The notes: a model not told the origin generated them from the letters alone. DNA of 22,501 bases from TWA4 sp051879215 (GCA_051879215.1 JBJELP010000316.1:1-22501); one strand, 5' to 3'; numbered from the stretch's first letter, positions 1 to 8,292 are shown. Made by a program: numbers and translations.

Positions 1-111
1 ATAAACACTGGCGTTGTGAGGATTTTTTCACTGATTAACTGTCAAAAACAGGATTTTATCACAGGATGTCGATTGTTGCCAGTCATGCAGAAAAAAAGTT
101 ATAGATTTGAT

Positions 112-1887
112 TCACAGCACCCCATATCCCACAAATTCATTGGGATACTGCTGAAAGGCACTGATTTCTCTGGCCTGTCTGTGGAGCAGTGATTTCATCC
201 TGCTCCCATACAGCCACAGATCATTGCCCTGTACAATTCCCCACTGCATGAGAAGAGCTGCTGCACCGGTAACCGCCGGTGCAGCAAAGGATGTTCCGGT
301 AAACACACCATACCCATTGACACTGCCTGCTGCAGGTGCCATGATATTCACCCCCGGTGCAGCCAGATCCGGCTTCACCTGATTGGTAAATGCAGTGAAT
401 CCCCGTCCGGAAAAAGGGGCATAACTCCGAGTCATGGAATTATAAGCAGCCACCGTAATCACCCGGTCGGAAGCCGATGGAACCGTCAGAGTATGATCAG
501 AAGATGGCACAGCAAATCCGCTTCCTCTATTGAGAAGTCCTCCCGCTGGAAGCCACAGTTCCACATGACCGGATACCAGACGGACCGGATAAAAGGTCAG
601 TCGCCAGTTTCCGCTGTCCACATAGTTTACGGCCGGGATCAGATCCAGAAACAGTTCCTGTAAAGGCTGATACGGTGTAGGAAATCCATTAAATGCTACG
701 ATTTGTGTTCCTCTGCTGCGAAATTGCCAGAGATTACTCTGACCATTTTTCTGTCCCAGCAGCAGACTGTCTTCTCCAAAAACAGGAAATACCGTTCCAT
801 CCGGTGCTGTCAGCTCCACCCGGAAAACATCGGCATATTCTTTCCATATCTGTATATTAATGGACACCTGCTTCTCTGCAATGGGAAGCAGTACCTCATA
901 TGCATTCCGCCCCGGCTCACCGGATTCCGGTCCGGAATTACGGATCGTATCCGTTAAATCCACAGATGCGTGTATCGGTCTTCCGCCCTCATTGCCGCTT
1001 CCCACGCAGATGGTTACCCTCTCCTGCAGTGCAATTTCCGATAGATAGGTGGACAAGAGACTGCTTCCGGTATGTGACCCGTAATTATTGCCGATGCTCA
1101 GATTCAATGCCATGGGCATTCCGGTTTCCGCCGCTTTCCGCACCAGAAAATCCACTGCCTGCATCAATGATGAGGTCCGCACATATTCATCCGCACCGGA
1201 TTGTGCCAGACGAACCACCACCAGCTCCGCCTCCGTTGCGTACTCCATGGCAACCCCTGCCACAGCCGTTCCATGGCCGGACAGATCACGAAACGCCTCC
1301 GGGACATCCGATGCTTTTAGATTCCCCTGCCGCACCTGTTCCAGATATCGGTCAATCTCCTCTTTTTCATACACCCGGTCCGATGCCTGATCCCACAGAG
1401 CAAAAACTCTGGTTTCTCCCATACGATTCTGAAATGCAGCATGAAACACATCAATCCCGGAATCTGCCATTCCCAGCAGAACACCCCTGCCGGTCAGATT
1501 TCCTCCCAGCTGTTCCATCAGCAGCGGAATTCCTGTGGCAGAAAGACTGGTGATCGATTGATTCCGCACACGCTCTCCTTCCTGCAGATTCTGTCCAAAA
1601 TACAACCGTTTCGGTATTTCCATATAAATAACACCCTTCGCTGCTGCCAATTCTTCCAACAGCTCTTCCGGAATCCTCACAATTCCATAATTACCAATAA
1701 GACTGACAACCGGAAGTTCCGGATGCTCCCTGAAAAAAGAAGCCGGAAATTCCGAATACCGGAAAATAATCTCCCAGGTATTTCCCGGACGATCATATCC
1801 CGTATCCAGAATTTCCGACTTCATTCGTTCTTCCTCACTGACATTCAGGCTGACATTCAATACGGTTTCAAATTCAGGTGCAAACAA
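112..1887 (-). CDS. Csp-like S8 family (subtilisin-like) serine protease
   Basis: A 591-residue subtilase. The catalytic triad is intact: Asp142 (in GMADSGID), His205 (in SGHGTAVAG) and Ser533 (in GTSFAAPA), with the oxyanion-hole Asn299 in GSGNEGG. About 130 residues precede the Asp and no signal peptide is visible. Roughly 160 residues of beta-rich sequence (about 325-455) are inserted between the oxyanion Asn and the Ser; this is the layout of clostridial Csp proteases with a jelly-roll insert. Csp proteases of spore formers cleave pro-SleC during germination, but related Lachnospiraceae paralogues are common and of unknown role, so a germination function is only inferred. The start is TTG, preceded by AAGGAAG eight bases upstream; no better ATG exists. 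It is monocistronic with its own promoter. No convincing terminator was seen before the window edge. Confidence 0.88.
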   Translation of the reverse strand: MFAPEFETVLNVSLNVSEEERMKSEILDTGYDRPGNTWEIIFRYSEFPASFFREHPELPVVSLIGNYGIVRIPEELLEELAAAKGVIYMEIPKRLYFGQNLQEGERVRNQSITSLSATGIPLLMEQLGGNLTGRGVLLGMADSGIDVFHAAFQNRMGETRVFALWDQASDRVYEKEEIDRYLEQVRQGNLKASDVPEAFRDLSGHGTAVAGVAMEYATEAELVVVRLAQSGADEYVRTSSLMQAVDFLVRKAAETGMPMALNLSIGNNYGSHTGSSLLSTYLSEIALQERVTICVGSGNEGGRPIHASVDLTDTIRNSGPESGEPGRNAYEVLLPIAEKQVSINIQIWKEYADVFRVELTAPDGTVFPVFGEDSLLLGQKNGQSNLWQFRSRGTQIVAFNGFPTPYQPLQELFLDLIPAVNYVDSGNWRLTFYPVRLVSGHVELWLPAGGLLNRGSGFAVPSSDHTLTVPSASDRVITVAAYNSMTRSYAPFSGRGFTAFTNQVKPDLAAPGVNIMAPAAGSVNGYGVFTGTSFAAPAVTGAAALLMQWGIVQGNDLWLYGSRMKSLLHRQAREISAFQQYPNEFVGYGVL

Positions 1888-1908
1888 ATCAATCGCTTCC
1901 TTATATAC

Positions 1909-1933
1909 ATTCTAATATAATATATATTAGAAT
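1909..1933. promoter_or_regulatory. 25-bp palindrome, possible operator of the subtilase gene
   Basis: ATTCTAATATA and its exact reverse complement are separated by three bases. The palindrome overlaps the -10 element and probable transcription start of the subtilase gene, a position typical of a repressor site. The regulator is unknown. Confidence 0.5.
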
Positions 1934-1957
1934 ACCAGTTTATTCAGAAGATGAAAA
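1929..1957 (-). promoter_or_regulatory. Probable promoter of the subtilase gene
   Basis: On the minus strand TTTTCA is followed after 17 bases by TATTCT, with an extended -10 TG one base before it. It lies about 40 bases upstream of the TTG start and is overlapped by the palindrome at 1909-1933. Confidence 0.5.
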
Positions 1958-1976
1958 TCAGGTAAAAATATCAGAC

Positions 1977-2810
1977 TTACCAGGTCAACGACATTTCTAC
2001 AAGCCCTGGATCGTTCGGATTACCAATCAGGGCAGTTTTCTGATCCAGTGCTGTAAGTTTTGAAAGTTCATCCTCTGTCAGAGTAAAATCAAAGATGTCA
2101 AAATTCTCTCTGATATGTTCCGGCTTCGTGCTTCTTGGAATTACAATTATGCCCTTCTGTGTCAGAAAACGAAGCAGAATCTGCGTTGTGCTCTTTTGGT
2201 ATTTTTCTGCAAGAGCTGTCACCTCAGGCTCGCTAAACATCTCGTTTCTATTTCCTTGCCCCAGCGGAGCATACGCCATGTGTGCTACATTCTTTTTATC
2301 CAGCCACTTACGTTCCTCTACTCTCTGGCAGTACAGATTTGTTTCGATCTGGTCGATTGCAGGCACAATCCTGTTATATGCAATCAAGCCAACAAGCTGT
2401 CCCGGTTCAAAATTTGACACACCAATAGCCCGTAATTTACCCTCTTCATAAAGTTTTTCCAATTCACGCCATGCATTGTAATAATTTGCAAAAGGCCAGT
2501 GTAAAAGCAATAAGTCAATATAATCTGTATGTAATTTTTTAAGAGACTGTGTGACGGTTTCCCTGACATTCACATATGATTTGTAATTAACCTTTGTTAC
2601 AAGGAATAATTCCTTTCGGGCAATACCGCTTTTGACAATTGCATTTCCAACTGCAACTTCATTTCCGTATGCTTCGGCTGTGTCAATCATACGATAGCCT
2701 TCTTTAATCGCAGACAATACAGCTTCTTCACAAGACTCTCCATTAAGCATAAATGTTCCAAAACCAAGTACAGGCATTGTGATACCATTATTTAACTTCA
2801 AATATTCCAT
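1977..2810 (-). CDS. Aldo/keto reductase (single domain, NAD(P)H-dependent)
   Basis: A 277-residue TIM-barrel oxidoreductase expected to reduce an aldehyde or ketone with NAD(P)H in the cytoplasm. The N-terminus LNNGITMPVLGFGTF is the standard first strand of the 2,5-diketogluconate reductase-like group. The catalytic tetrad is present: Asp43 and Tyr48 (IDTAEAYGN), Lys73 (LVTK) and His104 (LLLLHWP). The C-terminal IPRSTKPEHIREN contains the usual cofactor phosphate-binding residues. Length is normal for the family. GGAGG lies six bases before the ATG. It is separated by 330 bases from the Cys-rich gene upstream, so it is probably its own unit, but it shares the AT-rich composition of the accessory block and could act on the same substrate. 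The true substrate cannot be read from the sequence. Confidence 0.9.
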   Translation of the reverse strand: MEYLKLNNGITMPVLGFGTFMLNGESCEEAVLSAIKEGYRMIDTAEAYGNEVAVGNAIVKSGIARKELFLVTKVNYKSYVNVRETVTQSLKKLHTDYIDLLLLHWPFANYYNAWRELEKLYEEGKLRAIGVSNFEPGQLVGLIAYNRIVPAIDQIETNLYCQRVEERKWLDKKNVAHMAYAPLGQGNRNEMFSEPEVTALAEKYQKSTTQILLRFLTQKGIIVIPRSTKPEHIRENFDIFDFTLTEDELSKLTALDQKTALIGNPNDPGLVEMSLTW

Positions 2811-3065
2811 AATAGACCTCCATCAAACATATTTCACAAATTATTTTATCCATTTTCTTATATGCGACCCAGTTGCATCATTTCATCTTTTTCCATTAAC
2901 AATATTCACATCAGGATACAGCTTCTGCAAATCCGAAATACTATTTCAATTCTGCTTTCTCCATACCAGCCATAGCCCCATCGTATGTTTTGTGCTCCGC
3001 ATCCACTTTTGAAGTTCAAAAATCTCCTTTTCCGTAATACCACAGTTTATGATTCGTCATTCTCA
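2811..3065. other. AT-rich intergenic DNA with possible decayed minus-strand coding remnant
   Basis: No intact gene. On the minus strand a short open stretch (about 3040 down to 2940) reads ITEKEIFELQKWMRSTKHT, and a second in another frame further down reads SISDLQKLYPDVNIV. Neither is recognised. They could be frameshifted pieces of one lost gene or chance. Confidence 0.25.
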
Positions 3066-3111
3066 TTACAAAACAAAATGAACTTCAGATAAATTACTTC
3101 TGAAGTTCATT
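3066..3111 (-). terminator. Rho-independent terminator after the Cys-rich gene
   Basis: A perfect 13-bp stem (AATGAACTTCAGA and its complement, loop of nine) is followed on the minus strand by TTTTGTTTTG. It closes the OYE-MFS-Cys-rich unit. Confidence 0.85.
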
Positions 3112-3116
3112 CTGCT

Positions 3117-3152
3117 TAAATAATTACCACAGTTTAAATAATTACCACAGTT
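3117..3152. repeat. Exact 18-bp tandem duplication at the gene end
   Basis: The unit TAAATAATTACCACAGTT occurs twice without a mismatch. The second copy contains the last codons and stop of the Cys-rich gene; the first lies just outside it. Confidence 0.95.
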
Positions 3153-4095
3153 CCGGCTTTTCTACATGTTTCGGTTTTTCATATCCAAGTGTCTTATACA
3201 CGTATTCTGGAATATCATTTGGATCTTTGTATACTGCAAAACCACAACTTTGTCTTGCAAACTCATAACCAGGTACATCACGTTCTTCCGGCAGAGGACA
3301 ATTTACCATAATCGGCCATCCCACCTGCTTAATGGAAAGAATTTCCTGCTGTGGTGCATGTACACAGTACACCGGGAAATTGTCAATATTCCATGTCTGT
3401 GGACAGGCTTTGCATCTTACACAATTCTGAGGTGCTTCATAAACTCCCTTTTCCAATAAAAATTGACCGGAACCACAAGGACGCATCCAGACTACTACCT
3501 TTTCATCATCCTCCATTATTTCAAGCGGTTCTCCATGTGTTTCAAGACCAAGAATCTGCTGTTGAACAGCTTCCTTATATGTACCTTTAATTGCAGCATC
3601 AATCATTCCCTGCCAATACTGTGGTGTTACAGTTGCCATTGTAGACCACAGTGCTTCCGGTCCACCATGATTATAAACATATCCCATAATAATTGTTTCC
3701 CATTCAATTCTCTTATCGTGAGAATGGCGGAATTTAAAGTATTCTTTATTAAGGAATTCGTCAAATGCCGGATAATCGTCTCCTTTTTCTATCATTTCGA
3801 GACCAATTTTTCTCGTTTCTTCAGTGATTTTCATAGGTCGTATCTGATCTTCTGTCCATCCACGCAACCGCCATACTTCATATAAAGCATCTCCGCCTAA
3901 TTCATTATAGATGTAATCTGTAAATGCTTTATCCCAGTTTACTCGAAGATCATACGCCCACATATAATCATCCACCAACTTGTTCCAAAGGTCTTTCGCT
4001 CTTCCTTTGTCACCAGATTGATAAGCATCTCTAATCCGAGTTGTTGTGGGAATAATCATTTCCTGTAACTCTTCATCTGTAAAAATTCGTGACAT
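3142..4095 (-). CDS. Unrecognised 317-aa protein with C-terminal cysteine cluster
   Basis: I do not recognise this family with certainty. Residues 1-190 look all-helical and rich in Trp, Tyr and acidic residues. Residues 205-290 carry seven cysteines: Cys207 (RPCGSG), Cys225-x2-Cys228-x2-Cys231 (NCVRCKACP), Cys244 (VYCVH), Cys266 (NCPLP) and Cys284 (QSCGFA), with His246 nearby. This suggests a bound zinc or Fe-S centre or redox-active cysteines. There is no signal peptide or membrane segment, so it should be cytoplasmic. GGAGG is eight bases before the ATG. It is the last gene of the unit after the OYE-type reductase and MFS transporter, 49 bases after the latter. It may be a hydrolase, lyase or second enzyme acting on the same compound; that is inference from position only. 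Confidence 0.85.
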   Translation of the reverse strand: MSRIFTDEELQEMIIPTTTRIRDAYQSGDKGRAKDLWNKLVDDYMWAYDLRVNWDKAFTDYIYNELGGDALYEVWRLRGWTEDQIRPMKITEETRKIGLEMIEKGDDYPAFDEFLNKEYFKFRHSHDKRIEWETIIMGYVYNHGGPEALWSTMATVTPQYWQGMIDAAIKGTYKEAVQQQILGLETHGEPLEIMEDDEKVVVWMRPCGSGQFLLEKGVYEAPQNCVRCKACPQTWNIDNFPVYCVHAPQQEILSIKQVGWPIMVNCPLPEERDVPGYEFARQSCGFAVYKDPNDIPEYVYKTLGYEKPKHVEKPELW

Positions 4096-4144
4096 GGTAA
4101 TTTCCTCCTTTAAAATTTTATTTATAAGACTTCTGTCTTATTTT

Positions 4145-5428
4145 TTAAACTTTGTACTTTTTTCCAAGTATTATCGCCAGAATACAAGGAATCATCATAC
4201 ATCCTGCCAGTGCAAGCATACTGATATTTACGCTATAATGATCTGCCAGATACCCATAAACGATCAGCATAATGGTACTTCCCATTCCCGAAAACAGTAA
4301 GCATGTTCCAACATTTTGCTGAGCCATTTTGGAACCAACGATTTCTACCGGTAAAACCCACGCAGGACCACCTGAAAATGTCGTAAATCCAAACATAAAG
4401 AAATAAAGAATGGACATTTCCAATGCCGGAAGGTTTCCTCCTGTAATCATCATAATAATCGTCAGAACTGTTGCACCGCCAAAAGAAATTGCATAAACCT
4501 GAGTCCTTCTTCCGTGAAAAACACGGTCTGCAATAACGCCCCCCAGCAAGCTAAAAATAACAGATGCCAAACTTCCATATGTCATAACAGCTGTTTGTCC
4601 TGCAACATCATATCCGGCAAATCTAAGAAACATCGGTATAACAAATCCTACGCCGAAAGCACTTCCTCCATAAAAGAATAATGAGAATCCCAGAATCCAA
4701 AATGCAGGACATCTCAGAGTTTCTTCCCATGTATTCGGTTTCTCCCAGGAAGCTGTTTCCTTTTCTATTTCTATAGTTTCCTTAGTTATTCCGTTTTCCA
4801 GCACTTCATCAATTATATTTATACCATAAGTCTTTTCGATATCTTTATAACCAAAGATAACTAATACAGCAAACACAATTCCACATATTGCCAGAAGATA
4901 TCCTGCTGTTTGATACCACTCCATATTTTTTGCCGACATAACTCCAGCGTATACAGTTACCGCCGAAGTGCTGACTCCATAAAAACATGCCAGTGCTCCT
5001 TGTGCAGTTCCTCTCTCTTTTGCTGGAAACCATACAGAGACCAATGCTTGAACAGTGGCTGAAACCATACCAGAACCCAACCCCTGTAATACTCTTATGA
5101 GAATCAATACCAAAAGACTTTCAGGTCCTGTTAAATAAAGCCAGCCCGACAGACTCATAACGAAAAGTCCCGTTACTAATACTTTTTTTCCACCAATTCT
5201 TGCTGTGAAAAAACCTGCCACTACAGACACAATTGCCATAGCTGGATTTCCAACCGCGGAGAATATACTAAGTGCCGATTCTGAGACTTGTAATGCTTCC
5301 ATGATATCTGTTCCTAATGTTGCTATCATTTGTATTCCTGCGTATAGCAATACATAACAGAGCATCATTTCCACAAAAACGAGGAATCGATATGCTGGAG
5401 CTTTTTTTAGTTTTTTATTACATTCCAT
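4145..5428 (-). CDS. MFS transporter, probable substrate/product carrier
   Basis: A 427-residue integral membrane protein with about twelve hydrophobic segments in two halves of six, split by a charged cytoplasmic loop at about 200-235. The loop after the second segment, GGKKVLVTG, and the motif VLQGLGSGMVSA in the fourth segment are typical of the major facilitator superfamily. ADRVFHGRR is the corresponding loop in the second half. The start follows the reductase stop by ten bases with TAGGTG as ribosome binding site, so the two are almost certainly co-transcribed. By analogy with bile-acid and aromatic-compound operons of gut Clostridia it probably imports the substrate of the neighbouring reductase or exchanges it for product. 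Substrate and direction are not visible from the sequence. Confidence 0.9.
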   Translation of the reverse strand: MECNKKLKKAPAYRFLVFVEMMLCYVLLYAGIQMIATLGTDIMEALQVSESALSIFSAVGNPAMAIVSVVAGFFTARIGGKKVLVTGLFVMSLSGWLYLTGPESLLVLILIRVLQGLGSGMVSATVQALVSVWFPAKERGTAQGALACFYGVSTSAVTVYAGVMSAKNMEWYQTAGYLLAICGIVFAVLVIFGYKDIEKTYGINIIDEVLENGITKETIEIEKETASWEKPNTWEETLRCPAFWILGFSLFFYGGSAFGVGFVIPMFLRFAGYDVAGQTAVMTYGSLASVIFSLLGGVIADRVFHGRRTQVYAISFGGATVLTIIMMITGGNLPALEMSILYFFMFGFTTFSGGPAWVLPVEIVGSKMAQQNVGTCLLFSGMGSTIMLIVYGYLADHYSVNISMLALAGCMMIPCILAIILGKKYKV

Positions 5429-5438
5429 CTCATTTCAC

Positions 5439-7430
5439 CTAAATTATTCTTCCAACGGCATTTCCATCTGCTATTGCATACATGATATTTGACGGTTGTT
5501 TTGCATCTCCCAGACACCACACATTTTTAGGGATTTCTTGATTAATACTGTTATATAATCTGGTATCTGAATTAAATCCAACAGAAACAATGATTGTATC
5601 TGCTTCTATTTCTTTTTCTCCGTCTACTGTCTCAACATATACAGTTCTTCCAATAATCTTTTTACAGCCAGTATTAAGTAATACATCTATCTTTCTGTTT
5701 TCCAACATATCCTCAATTTGAAGAGAATTTGATTCAAATGGCTTGCCCATACCGCTCATCAACTGTGGAGCAAATTCAACTATTTTAACATTTTTTCCTT
5801 GATCTGCCAGCCAAATTGCAATTTCACAACCAACTTGTCCACCGCCAATTATCAAAACAGTATCTCCTACAGTCTTTCTTCCGCCAAGCGCTTCAACACC
5901 TGTTAAAACGTTTTCCTGATGGATGCCTTCAATTGGTGGTATTTTTGCTTTTGCCCCTGTAGCGATGACAATCTCATCTGCATTCATAGTTTTTATTTGA
6001 TCTAAAGAAATCTCCTGGTTCAAATTGATTTTAACACCTTCAGCATCAAGCTGCCGCTCATACCATTGAATCAGTCGATGATCTGCTGTCTTAAAATCCG
6101 GGACACCAGCCTCATAAAATACACCGCCCAGTTCCTGCTTTTTATCATACAGATGTACTTCATGACCTCTCTCTGCCGCAACTCTTGCACATTCCATTCC
6201 GGCTACTCCGCCACCGATGATCACAACTTTTTTCCTGGCTTTAGCAGGCATTAGTTCTGAATCTTCTCTAAATAAATCCGGATTTACTGCACATTGCATT
6301 GGAAGTCCTCTGAAAATATGACCCAGGCACCCGGCATTGCATCCTATACAAGGACGTATTTCTTCATCTTTTCCGCATTTAGCCTTATTTGCCCAATATG
6401 CTTCTGCAATAAGAGCCCGTCCTAATGCCACAGCAGTTACTTTTCCTTCTTTGATAGCTTTATTCGCTGTTTCCGGCTGAAGAATTTTTCCTGCACAGAT
6501 AACCGGTATCTTCACACTTTTTGTTAACGGCTCAACCTCGTCAATCCAGAGTCCTTCTTTCTGATACATTGGCGGATACATCCAATAAAAAGAATCATAA
6601 CAACCATTACCTATATAGAATGCATCATATCCTGCTTTCTGGAGAATATTTGCCATTTGTAATGTCTCTGAAACGTCCCTTCCGCATTCTGTATAAACTT
6701 CATTTTCCAATGCACCTTTACCAATCGCTTTCATATGGTGCTTTGTTCCGAATCTGCAGCTTACAGGGAAGAATCTATCCTCTTTTTTTACAGCCGTAAT
6801 AATATCAGTAAGAATTTTGAGTTTTCCTTCCAATGATCCTCCAAACTCATCTGTCCTATGATTGAATACATCAGTTAAAAACTCATCAAACAAATATCCA
6901 CCATATGAGTTAATATCTACACCATCACAACCTGTCATACGACAAATTCTTACTGCATCAACTGTGTCCTGAATAATTTGATATACTTCCTGAGTTGTCA
7001 ACATTCTATGCTGCAATGATGGATCCCAGCGGTTCGGTCCGTCAGATGCGGCAATTGGATGTGCTGATAAACCGCCAGGGAAAGTAACCCTTCCGCCTCC
7101 ATATGCAATTTGTATAAAAACTTTCGCTCCATATGCATGTACCCTATCTGCTAATTTTTTATATTGTGCAATAAACGTATTTGGAGCTGCGAATGGTGAA
7201 TTTACCACTCCGGCATTCTCAAACTGTGTTACTGGTTGAACAGCACCCGTGAAAATTAATCCCGTACCACCTTTCGCACGTTCTTCATAATAACCAATTG
7301 CTTTATCAGTGATAATCCCATGTTCGTCCAACCATCCCTCTGCATGCATTGCACTCATGCATATTCTGTTTTTCACTTCAAGCCTTCCGATTTGAAAGGG
7401 CTGAAATAACTCTGGATATTTGATTGCCAT
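5439..7430 (-). CDS. Old Yellow Enzyme-type FMN/4Fe-4S/FAD ene-reductase
   Basis: A 663-residue flavoprotein with the full 2,4-dienoyl-CoA reductase / BaiCD-BaiH layout. Residues 1-345 form an FMN-binding TIM barrel. Cys361, Cys364, Cys368 and Cys380 (CIGCNAGC and MQC) form a [4Fe-4S] site. Residues 400-663 hold FAD- and NAD(P)-binding Rossmann folds with IIGGGVAG (404-411) and IIGGGQVG (527-534). Electrons would pass from NAD(P)H through FAD and the cluster to FMN and on to an activated C=C bond. The active-site stretch reads INSYGGYLFDEFL: Tyr179 matches the catalytic Tyr of dienoyl-CoA reductase, but the HGAHGYL-type motif found in many relatives is changed. Candidate substrates include enone steroids, cinnamates, flavonoids and enoyl-CoAs. 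AAGGAGG lies seven bases before the ATG. Confidence 0.92.
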   Translation of the reverse strand: MAIKYPELFQPFQIGRLEVKNRICMSAMHAEGWLDEHGIITDKAIGYYEERAKGGTGLIFTGAVQPVTQFENAGVVNSPFAAPNTFIAQYKKLADRVHAYGAKVFIQIAYGGGRVTFPGGLSAHPIAASDGPNRWDPSLQHRMLTTQEVYQIIQDTVDAVRICRMTGCDGVDINSYGGYLFDEFLTDVFNHRTDEFGGSLEGKLKILTDIITAVKKEDRFFPVSCRFGTKHHMKAIGKGALENEVYTECGRDVSETLQMANILQKAGYDAFYIGNGCYDSFYWMYPPMYQKEGLWIDEVEPLTKSVKIPVICAGKILQPETANKAIKEGKVTAVALGRALIAEAYWANKAKCGKDEEIRPCIGCNAGCLGHIFRGLPMQCAVNPDLFREDSELMPAKARKKVVIIGGGVAGMECARVAAERGHEVHLYDKKQELGGVFYEAGVPDFKTADHRLIQWYERQLDAEGVKINLNQEISLDQIKTMNADEIVIATGAKAKIPPIEGIHQENVLTGVEALGGRKTVGDTVLIIGGGQVGCEIAIWLADQGKNVKIVEFAPQLMSGMGKPFESNSLQIEDMLENRKIDVLLNTGCKKIIGRTVYVETVDGEKEIEADTIIVSVGFNSDTRLYNSINQEIPKNVWCLGDAKQPSNIMYAIADGNAVGRII

Positions 7431-7472
7431 GTCTCTTCCTCCTTATTTTTTTCTCGTATATAATTATTTATG

Positions 7473-7504
7473 ATTATTATAATAATAGATTAATTGTTCC
7501 TCAA
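7473..7504 (-). promoter_or_regulatory. Promoter of the ene-reductase operon with palindrome on the -10
   Basis: On the minus strand TTGAGG is followed after exactly 17 bases by TATAAT, about 45 bases before the reductase start. The -10 lies within the perfect 14-bp palindrome ATTATTATAATAAT (7473-7486). Confidence 0.75.
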
Positions 7505-7526
7505 ATTACATTCACTCCCATAATTC

Positions 7527-7543
7527 TTAAAAAGGAATAATCT
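7527..7543. promoter_or_regulatory. Candidate TetR operator upstream of the ene-reductase promoter
   Basis: AGATTATTCCTTTTTAA on the minus strand closely matches AGATTATTCTTTCTAA at the start of the tetR transcript (8293-8308). A motif shared by a regulator gene and its adjacent operon fits a common operator; not proven. Confidence 0.35.
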
Positions 7544-7566
7544 TTAATTTTGTCTTTTAAATGCAT

Positions 7567-7608
7567 AAAAACACCCCAGTGAAAGCAATCGCAAGCTTTT
7601 CACCGGGG
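7567..7608 (-). terminator. Rho-independent terminator after tetR
   Basis: An imperfect stem (CCCC.GTGAAA.GC pairing with GC.TTTCAC.GGGG, one mismatch and one bulge) is followed on the minus strand by GTTTTTATG. It separates tetR from the reductase promoter. Confidence 0.8.
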
Positions 7609-7643
7609 CTAACTCTGCAAAATATGGTATTATTTATTATTAT

Positions 7644-8234
7644 TCATTCATATGGATGCCCATCGTTTCTGTCTTCATCATGCAGAATCTGCGCCAGACC
7701 AATTCGTTTTAAATAAGTGATCCTTCTGGCTATTTCTTCTGGTGGAATAGGCATATTATTTTCTATCCATTTGATTGTCATGCTAACTGCACCCGAACTG
7801 TGATATTCAGTAAAAAAACGAAGTTCATCCATCATAGGTTTTTCACCGCTATTCTTCTCATACCAAAGAATATGATATTGAAGTTCCCATTCAAATGGAT
7901 GTTCATACATATAATCGCGTAAACAATTCTGTCCTTTTTCCTTTAATACGGATTTTAAAAAGAAATGATATTCTTTTATCCGTCGGTAATAATCGACTAA
8001 GGCCTCATAGTAATGATCAGCAGCTTCCATTTTTTCTAATTGAAAACTTGTTTGAATACGATGATAATAAACCCACTGAGCCAAATCGTTCTTATCACGA
8101 AAATGATTATAAAAACCAGTTCGGCTAATCCCTGATTTTTCCCGAATATCCTTTACAGTAATATTTTTATACTCCTTCTCTCTGCATAAACTCAACAATG
8201 TATCTGCCAGTATTCCTTTAATATCTATTGCCAT
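7644..8234 (-). CDS. TetR/AcrR family transcriptional regulator
   Basis: A 196-residue regulator. Residues 1-50 form the TetR DNA-binding domain, with the helix-turn-helix ITVKDIREKSGISRTGFYNHF and the typical following FRDKNDL. The remaining helical part would bind the ligand and dimerise. It sits directly upstream of the ene-reductase operon on the same strand, with its own terminator between, so it most likely senses the operon's substrate or product and controls both its own gene and the operon. Similar motifs are visible near both promoters (7527-7543 and 8293-8308). The ribosome binding site GGTGG lies seven bases before the ATG. The ligand is unknown. Confidence 0.88.
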   Translation of the reverse strand: MAIDIKGILADTLLSLCREKEYKNITVKDIREKSGISRTGFYNHFRDKNDLAQWVYYHRIQTSFQLEKMEAADHYYEALVDYYRRIKEYHFFLKSVLKEKGQNCLRDYMYEHPFEWELQYHILWYEKNSGEKPMMDELRFFTEYHSSGAVSMTIKWIENNMPIPPEEIARRITYLKRIGLAQILHDEDRNDGHPYE

Positions 8235-8292
8235 TTCATTACCACCTATCGCATCCTATTTTGTCAGTAGCTTCTCATCGTTTCTTACCATT

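Noticed and set aside
900..1553. 217-codon plus-strand frame opposite the subtilase
   Set aside because: Proline-rich antisense shadow with no ribosome binding site.
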